DNA of 64,000 nt from Spisula solida (Eukaryota > Mollusca > Bivalvia > Venerida > Mactridae), in assembly GCA_947247005.1 (NCBI GenBank), contig OX365955.1:17961322-18025321 (forward strand). Reading direction: 5' to 3'. The notes under the pieces were generated by a model. The model was not told the origin of the DNA. It saw nothing but the letters and a program-made list of their open reading frames with translations, and did not search any database. A program made the translations under genes and the position numbers. This document shows, piece after piece, positions 11,755 through 23,898 of the stretch (positions within the stretch are counted from its first letter, which is position 1; every line of letters begins with the position of its first letter).

Positions 11755-12080
11755 TAAAAAAGTTACGCTCCCATGGCAGCCGAATGATAATGTAAACGGT
11801 CATGGCGACCTTTGCCTTACTGAAATCAATTTCTATATGGATCAACTATATATTTGATGGTGACCAACATCTCTATAAAGTTTGAATATCCTTGGCCCAA
11901 CCATTCCTGATTTATTGATCAGAAACCATTTGATCTATTCTTTTATGTTAAAGGTCATGGTGGCCTTGACCTACTGACCTCAAAATCCTACCAGACATGT
12001 ATATGGAAGTTATTGACCAGACACAAAAAATTGAGCTTGGCATAGTCATAATTTGATTGAGCATTTTCCGTGTCCGGTCC
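11755..12080. repeat. Dispersed non-coding repeat (GGTCATGG...GACC type)
   Basis: Phrases such as GTCATGGCGACCTTTGCCTT and GGTCATGGTGGCCTTGACCT recur with TGACCTCAAAATC. This style is common in mollusc dispersed repeats. No frame is open across it. Confidence 0.45.
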
Positions 12081-12164
12081 ATAACATCAGTACATCAGTG
12101 GTTAGTCAAGTCCTCAGACTAACTGATTTCCACATGATAAAGAATACACTGGTGAAGGTGAATG

Positions 12165-12642
12165 CAAGGCAGAGGGGCTAGAGTGGCTGTAATGTTCAAT
12201 GGAAGGAGCTAGAATGGTTGTAATGTTCATTGGGGGAGAGGCTAGAGTAGTTATAATATTCAAAGGAGAGCGGCATGTGTAGTTGTGATATTTAATGGGT
12301 GGGCTAGAGTGGTTGTAATATTCGACGGGAGGAGCTAGAGTAGTTTTAATATTCAAGGGGGAGGGGCTAGAGTAGTTATAATATTCAAGGGGGAGGGGCT
12401 AGAGTAGTTATAATATTCAAGGGGGAGGGGCTAGAGTAGTTTTAATATTCAAGGGGGAGGGGCTAGAGTAGTTATAATATTCAAAGGAGAGGGGCATGTG
12501 TAGTTGTGATATTCAAGTGGAGGGGCTAGAGTAGTTGTAATATTCAACAGGAGGAGCTAGAGTAGTCATAATATTCGAAGGGGAGGGGCTTGAGTAGTCG
12601 TGATATTCAACAGGGAGGGGCTAGAGTAGTTATATTCAAAGG
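12165..12642. repeat. 32-bp minisatellite, about 14 copies
   Basis: The unit is GAGGGGCTAGAGTAGTTATA followed by ATATTCAAGGGG, 32 bp in the homogeneous centre (12361-12480) and 27-34 bp in degenerate copies at both edges. One strand is purine-rich. Confidence 0.92.
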
Positions 12643-12927
12643 TGGCATTTAAGGGGGCCCTGTCAGAACAAAAACATGATTCTGAAAGGTTCAAATGAAA
12701 TTTAGCCTAATCTTGATGCAAGTATGGAATTTAGCCTTGTATTGATCCATACAGAGTTACTTACCTTAGTAATTTGAGCCCCAAATAATTTCAAGATTTT
12801 AAAAAATCTTTGTCTCCTTGATATATTAAGATCCTGTTCTGCAACTATACCCACACACCAAGCAACTAAGGAGCTTTTGATATTTTTGTAGCGTTTAAAA
12901 GGACTAGCATACACGAAAAATAATTTT

Positions 12928-13405
12928 TTTTAAATGCTTTAAGAAACACAGAGAGTACTGTGTGCTCTTTCAAAACATTTTCAAAGAAGACTACCGTGTT
13001 ATTTGAATGCATTCCATAAGAAACACGAAGTGCTAAGAAACACCAAGAAAACTGCACTCGTTGATAGCATTCTCTAAGAAACACCAAGAATAATGTGTGC
13101 TCTTTGAAAGCATTCTCTAAGAAACGCGAAGAATACTGTTTGTCATTTGAAAGCATTCTTTAAGAATAGCAAAGAACACTGTGTGCTCTTTGAAAGCATT
13201 CTCTAAGAAACACGAAGAATACCTTCGTACGGACGATGACAAAATTGCATGTAATGTCATTTTGGAAGGCTTAGACTAATTTTAAGGCGCAATAACGAAG
13301 AATTTTCTCTTTGAATGCATTCTCCTTGAAACACAATGAATACTACATGCTCTTTGAAAGCATTCTCTAAGACAATATACACAGATACTGTGCTGTTTGA
13401 AAGCA
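12928..13405. repeat. About 43-bp degenerate minisatellite, about 10 copies
   Basis: The recurrent core is GAAAGCATTCTCTAAGAAAC followed by ACGAAGAATACTGTGTGCTCTTT. Copies are diverged, and an unrelated stretch of about 80 bp (13220-13300) interrupts the array. Confidence 0.85.
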
Positions 13406-13975
13406 TCACTGTATTTACATCAGATCACGAAAAGGCTTAAATTCAACATTGATCTTAAACTCATCATTATACTCTTATTTATCTCAACATATGTAACAAA
13501 TGTCTTAAGTTAAGTTAAAAAATTGATTTTGAGAGTGATATTGGTCGAGCCTTCGTCATTTCTTGATCATGTGGTCTCACAGACGAATCGGCAGCGCAAA
13601 TATTATATTTCGTAGAGTATATATCAATTACTATTCTCTGCCTAAAGCATTAGCATGAAGATAGATGCTTCTTGTGAAATTGCAAGTTTACATTTAGTCT
13701 GCCTATGTCGGCAGCACGTTAAGACAGATATTTCTAACTTGGAATTCCCTGTTGGATGCATCATATTACACACTTTCGTCTTTCCCCAGAATAATTCCTG
13801 CTACAATAATTATGTTCTGGGGATAATCAATGAAGATATTCAGACGTCTGTATAGAATCATAGTTATTATTTTGTTGTAATATTCATATCCAGCCAAAAC
13901 GATGTTAAGACCGTCCGATAAATCGTTCATTTTGATCCAGGCACATACTGCTCAAATGCGCTTACTAGTTTCGCA
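13406..13975. other. No gene seen
   Basis: Unique sequence with a 66-codon plus-strand frame (13655-13855) of unknown meaning. No domain is recognised. Confidence 0.45.
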
Positions 13976-14150
13976 GGTGGTTGCATTCGTGGACAGAGCA
14001 TCTTTTTGTTCCCATGGTTGCATTCGTGGACAGAGCATCTGTTTGTTCCCATGGTTGCAAGCGTGGTTAAAACACTGTCGTGTCCATAGGGCTTGCATGG
14101 TTCAGGCACCGTCTTGTCCCCATGGTAGCATGCGTGGTTCAGACACGACC
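13976..14150. repeat. 36-37-bp minisatellite, about 5 copies
   Basis: GGTTGCATTCGTGGACAGAG followed by CATCTGTTTGTTCCCAT. The first two copies are nearly identical and the last three diverge. The overlapping frames on both strands come from this repeat. Confidence 0.85.
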
Positions 14151-14535
14151 CAGGCACTCAGGCAGCTGTATTCGTACTATTATGGTTCATTGCTATAGTG
14201 CTATACTGAAATCATTTTGGAATGATATTCAAGTTTCATTTAGCCTGATTTTACTTTACCGTGTTTTTACGGGGCATGCTATGAATCATCCGACGGAGGA
14301 CGGTACCTATGTGGCGACTGTTGCTTTGTTCTTTTCCCAAATGATGTCGCCTGCCTTATAGGTGCAAGCCCCAACAGGAGCATACTGGTAAAGAACATAA
14401 TAATACGTTTGTTCCATTTTAAGCCCTTAAATTACTGCTGAAATAGGGCAAAAAAATAAAACCTTCTAGTTGTTATATACATGTACATATATACAAAGCG
14501 AATACAGGGACGGGCATCCAAGAAGATACAAATGT
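14151..14535. other. No gene seen
   Basis: Unique sequence. A frame running out of the neighbouring repeat to 14361 has no recognisable domain. Confidence 0.45.
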
Positions 14536-14645
14536 AATAGATAATCGGACAGGGAAGGCAGCACTCAACACAAAGAGCCGAGCACAGAAAACATAAAAAC
14601 ATAACACACCACAATTACACGGCACAATACCCAACACTACAAATA
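14536..14645. repeat. Dispersed repeat, copy 1 (partner at 59118-59206)
   Basis: CAGGGAAGGCAGCACTCAA, AGCCGAGCACA and CACAATTACACGGCACAATA-CCAACACTAC are shared in the same order with 59118-59206. A weaker relative may lie at 28561. Two reading frames on the complementary strand fall in this repeat and are not credited as genes. Confidence 0.7.
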
Positions 14646-15428
14646 GGCTAATCGTTCTAATCAACTCTACGGGAGCCGTATTCAAACGTTTCCTTTACAT
14701 ATTTCAATTCCCCCGAAAGCTTGAATTGGAACGGGGGGGAGATATTCAGATGCTCGTATGGGCTCGGTCTGTTATGGCCACTATACCACCATGGTAGTGA
14801 GCCACCAGTATGTTAAATACATGTTATATGCCTGTGTAACTGACATTAAGGATCAGGAAGTAAATATGCCCGCAAGCACGAGCCTCACAAACATTTCACT
14901 TTCAGCGTAAATACTAGTACAGCATCGAAGATCACAAAAGGATGTAAAGATTAGCACAAATCAAAACGATAAATTATCTGATTTGACCAGATTAATCCGA
15001 CCCAGCAGTCCTTCTCGCTTTATATAACTTAATCTGACAGGTCCGCTAGGGTTGTAATTTTACTAAATATTCTGTTTTTTCTTGACTAATTCAGAAAATC
15101 TCAGAATGGAAATATAAGTAAAATCAATAGATATACTTTGCATTATACTGTATAAATAGTAACAAGCTCTGTGATGCCACGATGTGTCTATAAATTACAC
15201 GTCTGACCCTCTTCTACTCTTCTGATAACTTTCTATTCTTGGCTATGATTTGTTCAAAGACTATATTTTCTGACTGGCTAATAACTGGTATTTTAGCTGT
15301 ATCTGGCCCTGGGCTAAATGTGAGTAATGAAATGAACCACCTTCAGTTTGTGCTGAAGTAATCATTCTACATATTGACCCTACGTATGTAAAGCATTAGA
15401 CAATAGACGATATAGCGATCTTCAAAAA
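14646..15428. other. No gene seen
   Basis: Unique DNA. The only local structure is a small hairpin near 14710-14740 (ATTCCCCCG and CGGGGGGGA arms). Confidence 0.5.
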
Positions 15429-15812
15429 TAGACAATGCTCATAGCCAATGTCGGATATACAGAAAGAGAACATAGTCATAGCCCATGTCGGATATACAGA
15501 AAGAGAACATAGTCATAGCCAATGTCGGATATACAGAAAGAGAACATATAGTCATAGCCAATGTCGGATCTACTGAAATGTCGGATAAACAGACAGATGA
15601 CATAGTCATTGCCAATGTCGGATCTACTGAAAGAGGACATGGTCATAGCTAATGTCGGATCTACTGAAAGAGGACTTGGCCATAACCAATGTCGGATCTA
15701 CTGAACGAGGACATGGTCATAGCCAATGTCGGATCTACTGACAGAGGACATGGTCATAGCCAATGTCGGATCTACTGAACGAGGACATGGTCATAGCCAA
15801 TGTCGGATATAC
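15429..15812. repeat. 37-bp minisatellite, about 10 copies
   Basis: The unit is GACATGGTCATAGCCAATGT followed by CGGATCTACTGAACGAG. The left part has ATACAGAAAGAGAACATAG in place of CTACTGAACGAGGACATGG, so the array has two zones. Confidence 0.93.
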
Positions 15813-16955
15813 CAATGCAAAGAACAAAATAGCAATCTTCCAAATGAGGACATCATGACAATGAAACAAACAATATTATCATCTACGACCATAATTTTAT
15901 GCTGGTAATGGTACCTTGAACATTGGTAAGAAAAATACTTCATACTTACACTGATCCAATTATAAGAGGAACCAAGGTTAGAGGACCAGAAACACGAATA
16001 ATGAGAAACCATAACATCACCGGTTGATGAAATTAACCAAAAATATGTAGCTCCATAATCAGGTTTGTTCAATTATTCATGTTCTCAAAAATAATTTATT
16101 TCATTACAAAGAGAAACTATTCAGATTTAATAACATAAGGATCATGAATTTTGTTGATGTGGCAAGTGTTAATGACAAAATTAAGAAGAACTCATATATT
16201 TATGAAACATAAACAGAAATAAAAGGATAAGTACAGTAGATTAATTTGAAATTCAAAAATAAAAACGACTAAATAACAACGACACCGTGTCTTCCGAATT
16301 TCGGTGTAAACAATTAAGTTATACGTAGACAGCAAACTAAAACATGGGGTTATTAAGTTGAGGTCGTATCGTAGTAACTGTTCTCTATCTGTTGTGTATC
16401 ATTGTTTAATTAAGGGCGTGGTGGATGCCGTGGTACAAATGCACACCCGGTGCGGTATTTCAGTTATTGCACTCTTACACCACCATACAACAATTATCTA
16501 AACGCATGTTTTTCAATGGTAGCGCAACAAAAATAGTTCCCAATTTGTGCTAATGATGATTAAAATTTAATTTTCAAAATTCTCGTTTTCAATAAAAATG
16601 TAACTTAAAAGCAATTGACAGGAATTAAATTAGGAGTTTGAGCACATCTCTATATTCAAGGTTAATCATTTCTAAGTTCTAAATCGAGAAGTCGATATTT
16701 GTATCTGATGACCCAAGATATTCAAGTCCCTTCGCAAATAAATAACTTTTTGCACGTTTGTACTTGTATTAACAAATTATGTCTAGTACATTGAGTACAT
16801 TAAAACGCGCACGCATTGTTTGGTATAATTAAGCATGATTCAAAACATTACACGATACTTGTAATGAACAACAGACAATACATAAACGTAAATGCATCAA
16901 GTATATTCTCATAAGAAGTACAGAACAACTTAGAACGAAGTGTCTTTAAAAAATA
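15813..16955. other. No gene seen
   Basis: AT-rich unique sequence. A 93-codon minus-strand frame (15791-16072) starts in the minisatellite and is not recognisable. Confidence 0.5.
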
Positions 16956-18194
16956 CACTACACTTGACGAATGTTCTAAGTACACACTTTTAGAACTAGA
17001 ATAAATCAGGAACATAATCATCTCAACTCAATAAAACTGTTAAGATAGCGTATGTTGGTGATTGTCTGTAATACAGAAGAAGAAAACCCAAGATCTACGT
17101 GAAAATCATTGATGCGTGACAAAAATGACAAAATCACACTTTTCTCGTGCTCACACCTCAAATATGTGTAAATGTGTTTAAATCATTTCATACACGATTA
17201 ACATTCGACCCCCAAATATAAAGCCATAAAAATAGTTCGTATCATTTGACACAAATGACGCGTGAGGAGTGCGCAAGTGCGACATGAATGCTTGAAATTG
17301 GCATGCCAATAAGACTGGTAAGATTTAATTCATTAATTGTCTGTTTTGGGGTTCTTAGCACATGCACAAACTTTTTATTATGTTTGTTGCATTGAATTCT
17401 CGAAAAAGCTGCATGTTTCTATTGACTCGATTTAAAATTGAGACGTCACATGGCGTCATTTACATTTAGTCCTTACATTCGTCAAAACACGATTATGACA
17501 ACATCTGACTGATGGTTGTATCACTTAAAGATTGTGAAATAATGTGGAATCGTTGAATTCAACAGAATAAGTCCATTTATTTGTATGGAGCAATTTGAAG
17601 TTGAGCATGGAAGTAACTTTCAATAGGCATTTGTCATCCGAATTACTACTACAATTTAACAAAAACTCACTAGTTTCGATCAATCATGTATTTTGTAAGA
17701 TATGAGCAGATTCTCATCACATGGAATTTGATTTTGATGCAATTTCCTATTTAGGTTGCACGACTGAATGCCCGCCTTGTAGCCCGGACCAAAATCCGAT
17801 ATAATACGTCTGGGATAAGTTGGGGCGACGCATCCGAGCACGACGGTAACACCAGAACGTACAGGAACTCACAACGAAACCTTTACTAGAATGGAATGCA
17901 CTCCAGCAGCAATTGGTACACATCATTATCAATTTAATGCCTCAGAGGACGTCAGGCTATCATCAGGGCAGACGGTGGTCATACATAATATTGATGTGCG
18001 ACTTTGTTGTTTTAAGCAGTGAACTAAATGGTCATTTTCTAGTATGTTGTTATTATATTTCAGAATGGTGATTAACTAAACTTGATAGACAATAGTTTCC
18101 TGATTCCAATGGTATATTCGATTCACTGATAGGTCTAATACTTTTCCTGTTAAATGAAAATTACAAAGTGTGTACTTAGAACATTCGACTAGTG
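16956..18194 (+). mobile_element. Decayed Tc1/mariner element with TIRs and TA target site
   Basis: The ends are inverted: CACTACACTTGACGAATGTT at 16956, and CACTAGTCGAATGTTCTAAG as the reverse complement of the right end. Both continue into CTAAGTACACACTTT. The right copy lacks a few bases after CACTA. TA lies outside both ends (16954-16955 and 18195-18196). The length of 1.24 kb fits Tc1/mariner, and the right half holds a transposase C-terminal remnant in the matching orientation. I do not see the central catalytic part of the transposase, so the copy is internally decayed or replaced. A weak N-terminal-like stretch, atg at 17255 followed by REECASA, may be the old start. Confidence 0.8.
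17769..17990 (+). pseudogene. Tc1-type transposase C-terminal remnant
   Basis: One continuous plus-strand frame reads CPPCSPDQNPI, stop, YVWDKLGRRIRARR, stop, then HQNVQELTTKPLLEWNALQQ and about 25 more residues ending GRRWSYI. Tc1-like DDE transposases carry an 'SPD.NPIE..WD.L..R.R' block just before a '..L...L..EWN' C-terminal segment, and order and spacing match here. The position after NPI, where Tc1 enzymes have their third catalytic acidic residue, is a TAA stop (17802-17804). A second in-frame stop lies at 17847-17849. The copy therefore cannot make an active transposase. It lies inside a TIR-bounded element in the correct orientation. The minus-strand frame over the same bases is a shadow. 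Confidence 0.82.
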
Positions 18195-19102
18195 TATATC
18201 TGGGTTATGATAACTAGTTACAGGTAGAAAAATAAATCAGATGTTCGTACGTTCGTCACTCAATTATATAATGCAGTATAATTATAAGGCAGTCAACTAT
18301 TTGATATTTAGAAATTAACCCATGTCCGGACATTTAGAACAAATGCAGGGGTCCTACGATTCCGGAAATCCGGATTTGTGCTGGGGTCCAAAAGAGGCAT
18401 TTGCTGCATTTGAAAATATTATCTTTTCCTACAAAATAAAAGTTATTTGGTGAAAAAATTCAAAGAATTGACAAAGTTATGGTCATTTGAAGTTCCATAA
18501 TATGAATTTTAACTATAAAACACTGTTTGAAACCTAGTTCGTGTGTTGGGATGTGTGCTAATGGCACCCGAAACAGACTAGCGACTCATTGTCAGGATTG
18601 GGCACTATGCCTCTGTAGGAACCCTGCACAGGTCATACATAAAATATGTAGAGATAATCCGACACCATACGCCGAACACGAAATGGCCAAAAAGCGTCGA
18701 GAACATCAACGTTCATAAGTTCATATGAAGAATATGTCATAAACCAGACGTCGAAATAACACAAAAATATTAATTATATTTAAAAAGTTCAAAGTTTACC
18801 GGTATTGGCATAATGTATGGGTTTGTTTTTAACTCCAAATCTATTTTTACAAATTCTAATGTGTAATTTATCAATATCTTAAAAATCACAACCCCATATT
18901 TGAAGGCCTAAACCACATAAAACTTGAACTCGTAAGACTTGAAGTAGCATAGCTTGGTTAATGTGGTCAGACAATACAACCGATCCATACAGAAGTTCAG
19001 GAACAACCATTAACATTGTACAATGTAATAATAAATGTTAGAATGTAAGAAATAAAGACCACATTCACACTTATAATCACACAGGAGCAAGACACTAAAG
19101 TT
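18195..19102. other. No gene seen
   Basis: Mostly unique DNA. A 63-codon plus-strand frame at 18527-18718 has several cysteines but no domain I recognise and no ATG start. Confidence 0.45.
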
Positions 19103-19362
19103 CTTGTAAACTAACACATGATTTGATGAAAGCAGTCCACATGATTGTGTTCCTGCATTTATTGAAGAAATACCTCACCGAGATCTAAATGTACAAAATG
19201 GCCAACTTCTTCTTCTGCGCTTACAAATATACCTCGTCGACTTGTAAACTCACGCATGATGAAAGCAGTCCACATGGTTGTTTTCCTGCATTTATTGACA
19301 AAGTGCCTAACTAAATGCACAAAATGTCAAACTTCTTCTACGCCAAAAACTATACCTCGTCG
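19103..19362. repeat. Tandem duplication, 138- and 122-bp copies
   Basis: The copies start with CTTGTAAACTAACACATGAT (19103) and CTTGTAAACTCACGCATGAT (19241). They share GAAAGCAGTCCACATG, TTCCTGCATTTATTGA and CTTCTTCT blocks. A third partial copy starts at 19363. The second copy lacks about 16 bp relative to the first. Confidence 0.85.
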
Positions 19363-20193
19363 ACTTGTAAAATTATACCACATGGACATTATAGAAGTAC
19401 TATATATACAAGCTATATAATAGAGACAATAACTAGACCCTTACTATTGTGTCTTATAAAAGTCAACATTCAAAAATATACATTGTACGTATATACACAT
19501 CGCAATTCTGCCTGAATTCTATTGAAATTCTCTAATGCCTTTCCCATCATTCGAGAATCTCACGACTGAGCTGAGAGCGTGAAGAGTCCTCGACATACAC
19601 AATAATCAATGTTACTCCCTCGTTACTTTATTCTTGTTCGCAAACATGTCGTAATCATCTCTATTTCTAGAGCTGTTGTCAATGATTCTGTCTTTCACAG
19701 CCTTATAATTCTATCAATAAATGCTTGTTAAAATCCACGACAATGTCCATTGTATACCATTTCTCTAGTATTCATTTGTATACAGGACACTGAACAGCTT
19801 TCGCTACTATTGCAACTGCGTATTTAACCAGTATAGGAAATGTCATTCACAAACATGATGTTTCTTTTGGTGCACTGTTGTAATTGCACTGTTTGACGTT
19901 GCAGAAAAGCGGTTTGAGTACATGACACCATTTTTATTATGACCCTTTTCAACCCCGTTTCCGATAGAGATAATTACATACAGCCCTAAAACGTCGTTGG
20001 TAAGGTAAACAGTACCAATTTAAAGTCTGCTTTCAGATGAGCGTCCATTCGACCGTCTGTACATTTACCCCTTTATAATTAAGTCCCAACTGGACTGTAA
20101 CACTCGACACGACTGGTAACAACAGTACAGGTGTTCATACATACAAAAGGGTTAAGTGGAGCATTGTTCAGAGAACAAAATCAAGCTGTGGCA
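19363..20193. other. No gene seen; may include a SINE body at its right end
   Basis: Unique sequence. The last 100-150 bases adjoin a minus-strand tRNA-like head and may be the SINE body, though I cannot fix its limit. Confidence 0.45.
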
Positions 20194-20262
20194 CAGACGG
20201 GTATTGAACCGGGTACCTCGATATCCCAAAGTGTGCACCCACGGTCTAGACCACCGTTCTCA
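20194..20262 (-). mobile_element. tRNA-derived SINE head
   Basis: On the minus strand it reads GGTGGTCTAGACCGTGGG, then GGTACCCGGTTCAATACCCG. These are pol III box A (TGGTCTAGACC) and box B (GGTTCAATACC) motifs at tRNA-like spacing. The acceptor and anticodon stems do not pair well, so I call it a SINE head rather than a tRNA gene. Confidence 0.65.
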
Positions 20263-20309
20263 ACAGTATGCGTCAGTTTGAAAAGAGATTTGTTTTTAAA
20301 TTAATAACG

Positions 20310-21497
20310 TCGTCTCCATACTGACGCCATAAACTTAACGCCATATACCTGTAACCATACTGACGCCATACACCTCACGCCAAACACCTGTAACCATACT
20401 GACGCCATACACTTAACGTCATACACCTGTTTACATACTGACGCCATACACCTCACGCCAAACACCTGTATACATGCAAACGCCATACACCTCACGCCAT
20501 ACACCTGTATACATACTGATGCCATACACCTCACGCCATACACCTGTATACATACTGACGCCATACACCTGTATTTATACTGACGCCATACACTTTTATA
20601 CATACTAAAACGCCATACGTCTGTATACATACTGGCGTCATACACATGTATATATGCAGACGCCATACATCTTACGCCCTACACCTGTATACATACTGAC
20701 GACATACACCTCACGCCATACACCTGTTTACAAACTGACGCCAAACACCTCACGCCATAAACAAGTATGCATACTGACGCCACACACCTAACGCCATACA
20801 CCTGTAACCATACTGACGCCATACACCTCACGCCATACACACGTATATGACATGACGCCATAAACCTCACTCTATACACATGTAACCATACTGACGCCAT
20901 ACACCTCACGCTATACACATGTAACCATACTGACGCCATATAGCTCACGTCATACATCTGTAACCATACTGACGCCATAAACCTCACACTATACACCTAA
21001 CGACATACATATGTAACCATACTGACGCCATACACCTAACGCCATACACCTGTAACCATACTGACGTCATACACCTAACGCCATACACATGTATCCATAC
21101 TGACGCCATACACCTAACGTCATACACCTGTAACCATACTGACGCCATACACCTAACGCCATACACCTGTAACCATACTGACGCCATACACCTAACGCCA
21201 TACACCTGTAACCATACTGACGCCATACACTTAACGCCATACACATGTAACCATACTGACGCCATACACCTGTAACCATACTGACGCCATACACCTAACG
21301 CCATACACCTGTAACCATACTGACGCCATACACCTAACGTCATACACCTGTAACCATACTGACGCCATACACCTCACGCCATGCACCTGTAGCCATACTG
21401 ACACCATACACCTCACGCCATACACCTGTATCCGTACTGTCGCCATACATCTGTATTCGTACTGACGCCATACACCTCACGCCATACACCTGTATAC
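20310..21497. repeat. 39-bp minisatellite, about 30 copies
   Basis: The unit is GACGCCATACACCTAACGCC followed by ATACACCTGTAACCATACT. A CTCACG form dominates the left part and CTAACG the middle. Occasional units lack the second half. Because 39 is divisible by three, the minus strand holds several overlapping frames of a 13-residue repeat (VYGVRCMASVWLQ). Two phases of the same strand are open, which argues against coding selection. Confidence 0.93.
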
Positions 21498-21890
21498 ATA
21501 GTACTGACACGATTTGATGCCACAAACCTATTTAGACACATTTCCCTAATTTTCATGGAAATGATATTTTGTTGGGTGTTTCCAGTATTATGTTTAAATA
21601 ACTAAAACAATGTACACTATGTTATTTTGGCTTTTGTTTCGGTTAAATCCAAGTAATTATTTTGAAATCATGCAGATGTTTGCCAGTTTAAGGTACCAAA
21701 GTATTTGGTTCACAACAAAAAAGGTTAATAAGACCGATTCGCTAAATTATAATCACCTTTTTGACTGGTCTTATTAGCGGAACTTCACTGTGTATATTTT
21801 TACTAGGTCCCCTATCCGAATTATATATAGGTTAATACATATTAGGTGCATATTGGTTAAATGATTAAATTATTAAACAAAGTATCAATA
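21498..21890. other. Non-coding spacer with a small hairpin
   Basis: TAATAAGACC at 21726-21735 pairs with GGTCTTATTA at 21767-21776. The flanking GCGGAACTTCACTGTG is reminiscent of a transposon end, but I find no second end. Otherwise unique AT-rich DNA. Confidence 0.5.
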
Positions 21891-22749
21891 AGCCCCACTC
21901 CCTTATATTATCCGGATCAACACCAATCCTACCCGGCACAATCCGGCATGTGAACCGTGTACACATAGGTCCGAGGCAATCCATATTGGTCCTGGGACAT
22001 CCGAGATACGTTCAAAGCCGTGTTCGTCTTTGATTTTCCTGGTGGATGACAACATCCGGGCTAGTCCGTGTATCTGCCGTGTAGGGTCCAGGGAACACAG
22101 AATCTCTTCCTTGGTGGTCAGGGGACATCCGTTTCTCTGCTTTGATGGGCCATGTGCGTCCTTGACGGATCGGGAACATATTTAAGATCCCGGACAATCA
22201 AGGATCATGACGGCAGAAGTATGGTTATCTCCGGATCCGGTTACCCGGAACACGCCAGAAACTTTATCACACCAACAAATATTAGAATGGTCGCAAAAGT
22301 TGACGTAACGTCTGTACAGTCCGCGTAGACTCCGTGTTGGTCCGTGTTTATCCGTGCCTCTGTCGTGTTTGCCGGTCGCTCGGCAGCGACAGTCCGGGAA
22401 GTCCGTGTTGGTCCGTGTTTATCCGTGCCTCTGTCGTGTTTGCCGGTCGCTCGGCAGCGACAGTCCGGGAAGTCCGTGTTGGTCCGTGTTTATCCGTGCC
22501 TCTGTCGTCTTTGCCGGTCGCTTGACCGCGACAGTCCTGGAAAGTCCATGTACATCCGAGTAGGTGTCTCGTTGATGGCGTTTTGCTGCCGTGTTTGTGC
22601 GGGTTCGTTTGTCTGGCTGCCGTGCTACCATCGGTGTGATGATCGTTGGGTGATTGTCGACGCTAAAAAAAGCATGGATCGTCCCGGAACTTGACCCGGC
22701 ACTCTCCGGTACTGCCGTGTTTATCCGAGTTTTATATGAGACTGGGGCT
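21891..22749. mobile_element. 859-bp TIR element, GC-richer than its surroundings
   Basis: The left end AGCCCCACTCCCTTATATTA matches the reverse complement of the right end, AGCCCCAGTCTCATATAAAA. The similarity continues into TCCGGATCAACAC/CTCGGATAAACAC, giving an imperfect TIR of about 31 bp. The interior is rich in CCGTGTT, TCCGG and GTCCGTG motifs and contains a 71-bp triplication. It has no transposase-like frame. The short overlapping frames inside reflect the higher GC and the internal repeat. I cannot assign a superfamily or a clear target duplication. Confidence 0.65.
22330..22545. repeat. 71-bp minisatellite, 3 copies, inside a TIR element
   Basis: Copies start at 22330, 22401 and 22472. 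The unit holds GTCCGTGTTGGTCCGTGTTT, TTGCCGGTCGCTCGGCAGCG and CAGTCCGGGAA. The first two copies are nearly identical; the third has GTCGTCT and TTGACCGCG changes. Confidence 0.95.
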
Positions 22750-23895
22750 TTAGTTTATATAGTTTACGACTATTTTATTCTGCAGTTCATCAAAACTCGG
22801 CCCTAGACTGCATGGATATTCTTTCTTAAAAGGAATCGATGCTCTTAAACTAACATTAGTATTCATGCCATAATTTTAGTTCTCAAATTGCAGTAACGTT
22901 GAACGAATATTAACGAACTGGTGCAAGCATGCGTGCACTCCTTTTGGTGTACATGAATGATCATACTCGGTACTAGGCCAAATAAAATACTATGTTTGGT
23001 TCACGTAGCATGATCAAACTGTAAGAGTCAGAAGGTCAGAACACAACACTTTTTTGTTTAGAATTACCCTTCCTACCACGATTGTCCCAGCGGCTAAAAA
23101 TGTGTCGTTGTTTACGTTTCAGAAGACGAGTTTACAGTAAAAATCCCTTCATACGCACCCTCCTAGAATTTTGTTAGGTGGGGGTAACTTCAAACATAAA
23201 CCGTTTTAAGGTCAGTCAAATTTAAAACTTCGTCTGGAAATGTCTGTTACCGGTGTAACATGTACGTGTACAAATACGTATTGGTCTGAAAAATCTTGAA
23301 TATATTGGGAGACCTGAACCGCATATATTTTATTATCTCAGCCATAACAATCATGAAGTTGTTAATTTATTCAGGTGTTTGGGATCGCGGTTTCATTCTG
23401 TGTGAAGTCAGGAATCTAAATCCAGCCTTCCATTTCACAATGTTTCAAGTCCCCTGTGATTTTATCAAACGAAATAGCAAAGTGACAGATTGATTTTTTA
23501 GTTTTTGTGTCACAGAGGGACCGTGGATTCCGATATGTTTCATTGGTTCGTGAATGAGATATGTTTCATGCAGTGTGAATCGTGAAGCTGATGTTTTATG
23601 TGTTTTAACACGAATGAAATAGCGTGTTAGTGAATAGTTCCGAGTCTGAAAATAACACTTACTTACCACTAGGATTAAAGGTACTGAGCATAAAATGACC
23701 AACAAAATATGAAATGTTGAAAAACTACTCATATATATTGTCAAATGCGAAAAAATAAAGTCTATGATAGTACATGACTGTATTATTATTACGTTGTACT
23801 GAGTCAGTTAGAAACATTTGGAATCGTTTTTTTAAATCTAGACTGTTTATCATCAGGCTGGCGTTTAACACCTTAAACTCTATAAACACGTTGTT
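22750..23895. other. No gene; one solo copy of the 39-bp monomer family
   Basis: Mostly unique DNA. At 23674-23735, TTAAAGGTACTGAGCATAAA then ACAAAATATGAAATGTTGAA resembles the leader and first monomer of the 9.2-kb arrays. The small frames at 23296-23493 and 23445-23744 overlap each other and show no domain. Confidence 0.5.
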
Positions 23896-23898
23896 AAG

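Noticed and set aside
20301..21525. Several 61-121-codon minus-strand frames with VYGVRCMASVWLQ repeats
   Set aside because: The 39-bp unit keeps frame by arithmetic. Two phases are open over the same bases, and frames break wherever the unit length changes.
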